Shown here: positions 59,521-64,000 of the stretch, piece by piece
Position numbering within the stretch: the stretch's first letter is position 1
Layout of the letters: each line of letters opens with the position of its first letter
Origin: an uncultured Pseudomonadota bacterium
GTDB taxonomy: Bacteria; Pseudomonadota; Gammaproteobacteria; Steroidobacterales; Steroidobacteraceae
Length of the DNA: 64,000 bases
NCBI GenBank assembly: GCA_903868595.1
Contig: CAIPVV010000043.1
Location: 123,283 to 187,282 of the forward strand
Direction of reading: 5' to 3'
The notes under the pieces: generated by a model
What the model saw: the letters and a program-made list of their open reading frames with translations, nothing else
Told to the model about the DNA's origin: nothing
The model's database searches: none
Made by a program: the position numbers and the translations under genes

Positions 59521-59991
59521 TCAGGTGGTGTAGGCGATGTAGCGGCCGGCGACGATGATCGTCATCCACAGCAGCATGGAGAGAATCGCCAGGGCGACCG
59601 GCAGGCCCGTCACGGGCTTGGCGCCCCGCGCAAAGCCACGCAGATACAGGGTCACGAAGATCGCGAGAATCAAGCTCACCATCTTGAGATAGAAGGAGGG
59701 ATTGGTCAGCGTGCGGCCCGGTTCGGCCACGATCAGCAGGACACCGGTGACCAGCAGGATCGGGATGCACACCCAGATCGGGGGGATAAATCGATCCGCG
59801 ACGGCCCTGAGCGACTCGGATTTCAGGCCCGTGCCCAGCACGCGCAGGTCCACCATCAACGCCGAGCCCCACAGGACCGCGATACAGATGATATGAACGG
59901 TTTGCAGAGAGGGTATGAGCCCGTCGGTGGTCTGTATGAATTGGCTTACCGCGGTTGCGGAAAGCGATTCGCTAAACTCGGCAATGGTCAT
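59521..59991 (-). CDS. DUF6644-like integral membrane protein (first of a pair)
   Basis: A 156-residue protein with four predicted membrane helices. Shared with its neighbour are a His in the first helix (SLQTVHIICIAVLWG) and the motif ALMVDLRVLG. Twelve bases separate the two genes, so they are probably co-expressed. They are divergent to the DUF6152-like gene, with a 150-base shared promoter region. Function unknown. Confidence 0.7.
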   Translation of the reverse strand: MTIAEFSESLSATAVSQFIQTTDGLIPSLQTVHIICIAVLWGSALMVDLRVLGTGLKSESLRAVADRFIPPIWVCIPILLVTGVLLIVAEPGRTLTNPSFYLKMVSLILAIFVTLYLRGFARGAKPVTGLPVALAILSMLLWMTIIVAGRYIAYTT

Positions 59992-60144
59992 GCTGGTGTT
60001 CCCCCTGGGCGCTTGTGCCCCGGTACGGGGCTCGCCTTGTGCTGATTCAGGCCTAGTATAGTCACGTGGCCATTTTGGAGTCGAGCCAGCTACAATGTGC
60101 GCTCCCGGGATCCAGTTGTTGATTTCTCAATGAAAGGCGCCGCC
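59992..60144. promoter_or_regulatory. Divergent promoter region of the DUF6644/DUF6152 cluster
   Basis: This 153-base gap serves two divergent transcripts. On the plus strand TACAAT at 60091-60096 is a good -10 candidate for the DUF6152-like gene. On the minus strand TATACT at 60055-60060 is a -10 candidate for the DUF6644-like pair. The -35 boxes are poor. The nearby TetR-family regulator may act here. Confidence 0.35.
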
Positions 60145-60549
60145 ATGAGGCTTAACAAGTCCATAACCGCCGTCCTGCTGGCCATCCTGGCCCTGCTGCC
60201 GGCGGCCGCAGCACTCGCACATCACTCTTTTGCCGTCTATTTCGATGATTCCAAAATCATCAGCGTGCGCGGGGAGGTCACCGAGTTCCAGTTCCGTAAC
60301 CCCCATGGACTGATTCGCTTGACGGTGCGGGACGCGGGTGGTGCTGAGCAATTGTGGAAATCCGAAACGAACTCACCGTCGATCCTGGAGCGGCGCGGCT
60401 GGACCAAGGACAGCCTGAAGTACGGCGAGGAGATCATCGTGGAGGGCTGGCCTGCCCGCGACGGCTCGCACTACCTGCGCATGCGCAAGGTCTCGCGGGC
60501 CGACGGGACGCCGGTGGGCGTGCCGTTCGAGCAGGCGGAGCAGAAATGA
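60145..60549 (+). CDS. DUF6152-like exported protein
   Basis: A 134-residue protein. ATG 60145 is chosen: an AAAGG lies about eight bases upstream and the protein then starts with a clean signal peptide ending ALA before HHSFAVYFD. The mature domain (VRGEVTEFQFRNPHG ... LWKSETNSP ... GEEIIVEGWPARDG) matches the DUF6152 family as I recall it. The invariant HH right after the cleavage site suggests metal binding, which is inference. Its stop overlaps the next start as ATGA. Confidence 0.78.
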   Translation: MRLNKSITAVLLAILALLPAAAALAHHSFAVYFDDSKIISVRGEVTEFQFRNPHGLIRLTVRDAGGAEQLWKSETNSPSILERRGWTKDSLKYGEEIIVEGWPARDGSHYLRMRKVSRADGTPVGVPFEQAEQK

Positions 60550-61310
60550 GTGTCCTGAACGCGATGCGGCTGCGGCGGGCATTGCTTGCTGCTGTGCTGC
60601 TGTGCGCAGGAGCGGGCCCCGCGATGGCGGCCAAGGCACCGCATCCCGACCTCTCCGGATTCTGGATGCTCTCCCGCGCCCGACCCATCGAGGACCCGGT
60701 GCTGGCCGCGAAAATCGCCCCCGGCACCGTCGTGCTGCAGGACACGGGACCGGTGGAGTACGGCAGCATGAATTTCGGCGGCCTGAAGCTAAAGCCCGCG
60801 GCCCTGGAGCGGGCCAAGCACTGGAACATCAAGGAGGACATGACGGTGGCCAATGCCTGCCGCATTCCGTCGATCGTCTATGCGCTGCAGGGTCCGTTCC
60901 CGATCGAGATATTCCAGGGCACCGAATTCACGGTGATGAAGCTGGAGTATTTCGACATGGTGCGCGTGTTGTTTACCGACGGTCGTGGGCACTTGCCGGC
61001 CAATGGCCCGCATTCCAAGACGGGAGATTCGATCGCTCACTGGGAGGGCGACACGCTGGTGGTGGATACGACGCATCTGAAGGAGGCGACGATCACCAAC
61101 AATGGGCTAAGCCATAGCGATAACGTTCACGTGATCGAGCGGTTTCGCCTATCCACCGACAAGCGGCAGCTGCTGGCCACGCAGGAATTCGAGGATCCCG
61201 AGGTGCTCGACAACCGGGGCGCGCGTTTCATTACCTGGGACAGGGTTGAGGGCGACCATGTCCATGCGTATGACTGCGACCCCAGCTTTGCCGAGAACTA
61301 CGCCGGCTAG
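60546..61310 (+). CDS. Exported protein of unknown function linked to DUF6152
   Basis: A 254-residue protein with a signal peptide (ending AMAA). The mature part begins PHPDLSGFWML and contains an EIFQGTEFTVMKLEY strand, HWEGDTLVVDTTHL, and SDNVHVIERFRL. This pattern occurs in exported proteins of Acidobacteria and steroid-degrading Proteobacteria encoded near DUF6152 genes, but I know no function. Translationally coupled to the DUF6152-like gene. Its last four bases overlap the TetR gene on the other strand. Confidence 0.72.
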   Translation: MSVLNAMRLRRALLAAVLLCAGAGPAMAAKAPHPDLSGFWMLSRARPIEDPVLAAKIAPGTVVLQDTGPVEYGSMNFGGLKLKPAALERAKHWNIKEDMTVANACRIPSIVYALQGPFPIEIFQGTEFTVMKLEYFDMVRVLFTDGRGHLPANGPHSKTGDSIAHWEGDTLVVDTTHLKEATITNNGLSHSDNVHVIERFRLSTDKRQLLATQEFEDPEVLDNRGARFITWDRVEGDHVHAYDCDPSFAENYAG

Positions 61311-61918
61311 CGTACGCCGCGGGTCGCGCCGGCCAGCACCAGGTCCAGCAGCCGGTCGATGAAGCCCTTGTCGATGGGCATGTGGGTGACGAGCACTCGC
61401 TGAAAGATCGGGCCCCACAGCGCGTCGGCCAGGACCTCCAGGTCCAGTTCCTTGCGAACCGCGCCAGCCGATTGCGCGCGACGCAGCGTGACCATCGCGG
61501 CCAGGCGCCGTGGTTGCATGAAATCCGACACCAGCAGCTTGTTCGTCTCGGAATCGGCCTGACCCAGCGCGATCAGTTCGCGCACCAGTTGACCCGCGCG
61601 GCCGCGGTAGATGGTGGCCGCCAGATGTACCTGCCTGCGCAGGTCGGCGATCGGCGAGGCTGTCTCCTTCACGGCGTCCATCTGGGGGGCCACGGCTACC
61701 AGGAATGCCTCGACGGCCAAGGTGCCTTTGCTCGCCCACCAGCGATAGATCGTCGCCTTGCCCGCCCCGGCGCGGGCCGCAACGCCCTCGACGGTAAACT
61801 GCGCGAAACCGCCTTCACGCAGGAGCTGGTAGGCCGCCTTCAGGATGGCCGCGCGCGACTCATCTGATCGCGGACGACCAGGTGCTCGACCGGAGGAGGA
61901 CTTCTTTTTCTTCGCCAT
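61307..61918 (-). CDS. TetR/AcrR family transcriptional regulator
   Basis: A 203-residue repressor-type protein. After a Lys-rich tail (MAKKKKSSSG) and GRPRSDESR, the helix-turn-helix is clear: AAILKAAYQLLREGGFAQF, TVEGVAARAGAGKATIYRWW, SKGTLAVEAF. The C-terminal domain resembles the TetR_C_11 type. It is convergent with the DUF6152-linked gene and probably controls this cluster; the ligand is unknown. Confidence 0.9.
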   Translation of the reverse strand: MAKKKKSSSGRAPGRPRSDESRAAILKAAYQLLREGGFAQFTVEGVAARAGAGKATIYRWWASKGTLAVEAFLVAVAPQMDAVKETASPIADLRRQVHLAATIYRGRAGQLVRELIALGQADSETNKLLVSDFMQPRRLAAMVTLRRAQSAGAVRKELDLEVLADALWGPIFQRVLVTHMPIDKGFIDRLLDLVLAGATRGVR

Positions 61919-62296
61919 GTTTCGAAATTCCAGTCTGCCGGGAGGTGTGAGCGCGGGCCGGCGTTGTCGTCCCGTAATTTCACATTCTACCTGTGACCGG
62001 GGGCGGACTCACGTGTCTGCGAGGGCTTGGGGGAAAATGTATGCCTCACAGACAACGCCCGTACCCGCGGAGTTCCCCTACGCGGCGATCCGGAATGCAA
62101 AATCGGGCATTGCGGTCTGCGTGTGCGCCGTGGATCCAATCGCTTGCACCGACAAGCCATCGCAGATCCCGGACGGTCGCAGGGGTGATGAGGGCGTTCG
62201 CGAAGCGGCGGCTGCCCTTGCGGGATGTATCGGCGTGGTCGTGAGCTCCGGTTCGCGAGGGGTCCGCGAAGCCGCGGTGCAACGGCAACCGTGAGC
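61919..62296. other. Gene-free stretch of 378 bases
   Basis: I see no supported gene between the TetR start and the ArsR stop. Short frames exist on both strands, but lack a ribosome site, codon pattern or family resemblance. The part next to the TetR start presumably holds its promoter. Confidence 0.5.
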
Positions 62297-62632
62297 CTAC
62301 TTTGGGTCGCCGCTGCAATAGAGCTGGTGCAGCGTCCCGATCAACTCGCGCGCCGGTCCCCCCGGGAGGCCGTAGTAAATCGTCTGGGCTTCGCGCCGCG
62401 TGCTGACGATACCGTCCTCCCGGAACACCGCCAGGTGCTGGGACAGCGCGGATTGGCTCAGGTCCAGCAGGGCGTTGAGTTCGCCCACGGAGCGTTCGCC
62501 TTCCACCAGCAGGCAGAGGATCTGCAGTCTTTTCTCGTTGGCCAGCGCCCTGAGCAGGCGCGCGGCCTCGCCGGCATGCCTCTGCATGCGGGCCGGATCC
62601 CTCTCCACGCGCTTCTCGCTGGGCGTCGACAT
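62297..62632 (-). CDS. ArsR-family regulator with SqrR/BigR-like cysteine pair
   Basis: A 111-residue winged-helix repressor (RLLRALANEKRLQILCLL ... VGELNALLDLSQSALSQHL ... DGIVSTRREAQTIYYGL). Two cysteines, C40 and C106, occupy the spacing of the persulfide-sensing pair in SqrR (C41/C107) and BigR. ATG 62632 gives this length; longer in-frame extension overlaps the rhodanese gene. It follows the rhodanese gene by 19 bases. A role in sensing sulfide or persulfide is inferred from the cysteines plus the rhodanese partner. Confidence 0.85.
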   Translation of the reverse strand: MSTPSEKRVERDPARMQRHAGEAARLLRALANEKRLQILCLLVEGERSVGELNALLDLSQSALSQHLAVFREDGIVSTRREAQTIYYGLPGGPARELIGTLHQLYCSGDPK

Positions 62633-62651
62633 GGTGCTGCTCCCCACCGGC

Positions 62652-63044
62652 TCAGGAGGTGTGCGTGGTGAGGCTGAGTCCGGCTTCGATACACGATCGG
62701 ATGCCTCCCTTGATGGATTCCACATTCGAATACCCCGTGTCCTGCAGGGTTGCCGCTGCCAGCGCCGCGCGGCCGCCGCTGAGGCAGTACACGACGATGT
62801 GGCGCGACCGGTCGGCCAGGGCGGGGTCCGTGACATTGGCCACGGCGGGGTTTGCGGCCACTTCGAATTCCAGAACGCCGCGGGGAATGTTGATGGCGCC
62901 GGGAAGGTGGCCCGTCGCGTACTCGGCGGGTTCCCGTACGTCGATGACGGCTGCCGCGCCGGCGCGTTCCTGGAACTGGGAGGGGGTGATTTCGCGAATG
63001 CCGGCGCGGGCGCGGGCGACGAGGTCTGCAGCGGTCAGGGTCAT
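62652..63044 (-). CDS. Single-domain rhodanese (sulfurtransferase)
   Basis: A 130-residue rhodanese domain. The substrate loop and active-site Cys are in VVYCLSGGRAALAA (CxxGGR). Flanking motifs are AAVIDVREPAEYATGHLPGAINIP and a C-terminal GYSNVESIKGGI. ATG 63044 is preferred to 63086 because the added 14 residues are not part of the domain. It transfers sulfane sulfur, probably cytosolic. It leads a two-gene unit with the SqrR/BigR-like regulator. Confidence 0.9.
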   Translation of the reverse strand: MTLTAADLVARARAGIREITPSQFQERAGAAAVIDVREPAEYATGHLPGAINIPRGVLEFEVAANPAVANVTDPALADRSRHIVVYCLSGGRAALAAATLQDTGYSNVESIKGGIRSCIEAGLSLTTHTS

Positions 63045-63080
63045 GGCGCGGTACTCCAGGGCAAGGTCGGAAATTACGGG

Positions 63081-63110
63081 TTGCATTCGTATAAGAGAAT
63101 TCCAATATAA
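63081..63110. promoter_or_regulatory. Candidate promoter/operator upstream of the rhodanese-ArsR unit
   Basis: This region is AT-rich relative to its surroundings. On the plus strand TTGCAT (63081-63086) and ATATAA (63105-63110) are spaced 18 bases, a plausible sigma-70 promoter toward the RND fragment and trxC. An imperfect inverted repeat centred on GAATTC (63090-63109, arms TATAAGAG and CCAATATA) overlaps it and could be the ArsR operator. By eye only. Confidence 0.4.
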
Positions 63111-63172
63111 GGCATAGCTAATGTAAAGAACGCCAAGCGCGCCCGGCTCGTATCGGTCGATGGAGTCCCCAC

Positions 63173-63568
63173 ATGACCCGCAACGTCGTCATCGGCGTGA
63201 TGCCTGCGCATGCGCAGCTGGGCGCCCAGTTCCCGGCCAAGTCCCTGATTGGCATGATCGCGCGGGCCGACATCATCGTGCGCAATTCCATACTGCTGGT
63301 GGACTTCATCAACCAGTCCGTGGCGGAGGGCGGTGCGCTGGAGCGGGCCGTGGTCGACGCCGGCGCGGTGCACGCCAAGCCCATTGCCCTGACGGGGCTG
63401 GCACCCATGATGGGGGCCTTCTTCATCCTGGATGACCCGATATTCAACGGCCTCGCGGTCTGGCTGATCTTCGGCATTCGGGTGAGCATCGTGTTGACGC
63501 TGGTGGTCATCCCGTTACTGTATTTCTCGAACCAGGCGCACTGCGCCCCGCAGAGGAGCCCGACATGA
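63173..63568 (+). pseudogene. C-terminal fragment of an RND efflux permease
   Basis: A 131-residue reading frame matching only the last membrane region of AcrB/MMPL-type RND permeases: VIGVMPAHAQLGAQF, IIVRNSILLVDFINQ, AVHAKPIALTGLAPMMGAFF, ILDDPIFNGLAVWLIFGI. A full permease is about 1000 residues; nothing of the rest is present upstream. Charged residues sit where the helix is normally hydrophobic (GMIARADII instead of a GMIALAGII-type sequence). Both point to a decaying remnant. Its stop overlaps the trxC start (ATGA), so it may survive as a leader cistron. Confidence 0.75.
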
Positions 63569-63999
63569 GTCCATCCATCGTCCTGCCTTGCCCGTCCTGC
63601 GGCGGCCTGAGCCGCGTCCCCGAGGGGCGGCTCGCCGAGCAGCCGCGCTGCGGGCGTTGCCATGGCCCGCTGTTCACGGCGCATCCCCTGGTGCTGACGG
63701 AGGGCAATTTCGACCTGCACGCCGTGCGCAGTGAGCTGCCGCTGTTGGTGGACTTCTGGGCGCCATGGTGCGGGCCCTGCCAGGTGATGGCGCCGCATTT
63801 CGAGGCCGCGGCACGGCAGCTGGAGCCCCGCCTGCGGTTGGGGAAGGTCGATACCGAAGCCGAGCCCGGCCTGGGTACGCGCTTTGGCATCCGCAGCATT
63901 CCAACGCTGGTGCTGTTCAAGGGCGGGCGGGAGCAGGCCCGGCAGTCGGGCGCCCTGAGCAGGGAGCAGATCCTGCAATGGGTTGGTGGCATCCTCTAG
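63565..63999 (+). CDS. trxC: Thioredoxin 2
   Basis: A 144-residue TrxC-type thioredoxin. An N-terminal zinc ribbon has CPSC and CGRC pairs, followed by the thioredoxin fold with active site WAPWCGPCQ and the cis-Pro segment RSIPTLVLFKGG. TrxC is a cytosolic reductase induced by oxidative stress in E. coli. It is coupled to the RND fragment by ATGA. Together with the rhodanese and the SqrR/BigR-like regulator it suggests a sulfur/redox stress locus. Confidence 0.94.
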   Translation: MSPSIVLPCPSCGGLSRVPEGRLAEQPRCGRCHGPLFTAHPLVLTEGNFDLHAVRSELPLLVDFWAPWCGPCQVMAPHFEAAARQLEPRLRLGKVDTEAEPGLGTRFGIRSIPTLVLFKGGREQARQSGALSREQILQWVGGIL

Positions 64000-64000
64000 C

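Noticed and set aside
62046..62318. Short minus-strand frame of 90 codons between ArsR and TetR genes
   Set aside because: No ribosome site, odd composition and partial overlap with the ArsR gene end; most likely chance.

Overview
This is a GC-rich chromosomal window with densely packed, mostly housekeeping genes. The gene set points to a Gammaproteobacterium: nth followed by a DUF1841 gene, pyrC-rnt synteny, aceE-aceF-lpdA, glrK-qseG-glrR, pepA-holC-valS, purM-purN and hda. The DUF6152/DUF6644-type genes and overall style would suit a Xanthomonadales/Nevskiales/Steroidobacteraceae-like lineage, but that placement is inference. I saw no tRNA, rRNA, CRISPR array, complete insertion sequence or prophage.

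Layout. 1-5 kb: tail of a GtrA-like membrane protein, a GAF-PAS-PAS-GGDEF-EAL c-di-GMP enzyme, nadC, a PuuD-like membrane protein, a BON lipoprotein and grxD. 5-8.5 kb: rnt, pyrC and an M17 peptidase on the minus strand. 8.7-14.7 kb: pyruvate dehydrogenase operon aceE-aceF-lpdA, with an E3 that carries its own lipoyl domain. 14.8-20.4 kb: M61 peptidase, a decayed phosphoribosyltransferase pseudogene, DUF1841, nth and metG. 20.8-25.6 kb: two PilT-family ATPases downstream of a HEAT-repeat Ser/Thr kinase. 25.7-36.5 kb: apbC, dcd, DUF3108, purN, purM, a CDP-alcohol phosphatidyltransferase, hda, wrbA, acylphosphatase, lytic transglycosylase, proS, pssA, family-4 uracil-DNA glycosylase and rimI. 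36.5-49.9 kb: prfC, an MFS transporter, then a minus-strand run pepA-holC-valS-moxR-DUF58 ending in a single gene that encodes a TgpA-like transglutaminase fused to an MtfA-like M90 peptidase; lptG stands divergent to pepA without lptF. 49.9-52.7 kb: two paralogous Ig-like/FN3 lipoproteins, each preceded by a c-di-GMP-I (GEMM) riboswitch. 52.8-57.3 kb: galE-glrK-qseG-glrR. 57.4-64 kb: srkA, a lipoprotein, a DUF6644/DUF6152-type cluster with a TetR regulator, a rhodanese with a SqrR/BigR-like ArsR regulator, an RND-permease fragment and trxC.

How the parts connect. c-di-GMP recurs: a GGDEF-EAL enzyme at one end, two c-di-GMP riboswitches over surface lipoproteins, and type IV pilus retraction-type ATPases beside a kinase. 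A cell-envelope theme also recurs: LptG, GlrK/QseG/GlrR, galE, the MoxR-DUF58-transglutaminase operon, and several lipoproteins. The features most worth follow-up are the TgpA-MtfA fusion, the paired riboswitch-lipoprotein units, the HEAT-kinase/PilT/PilT cluster, the GlrR with altered GAFTGA and Walker B motifs, and the lptG without its usual lptF partner.
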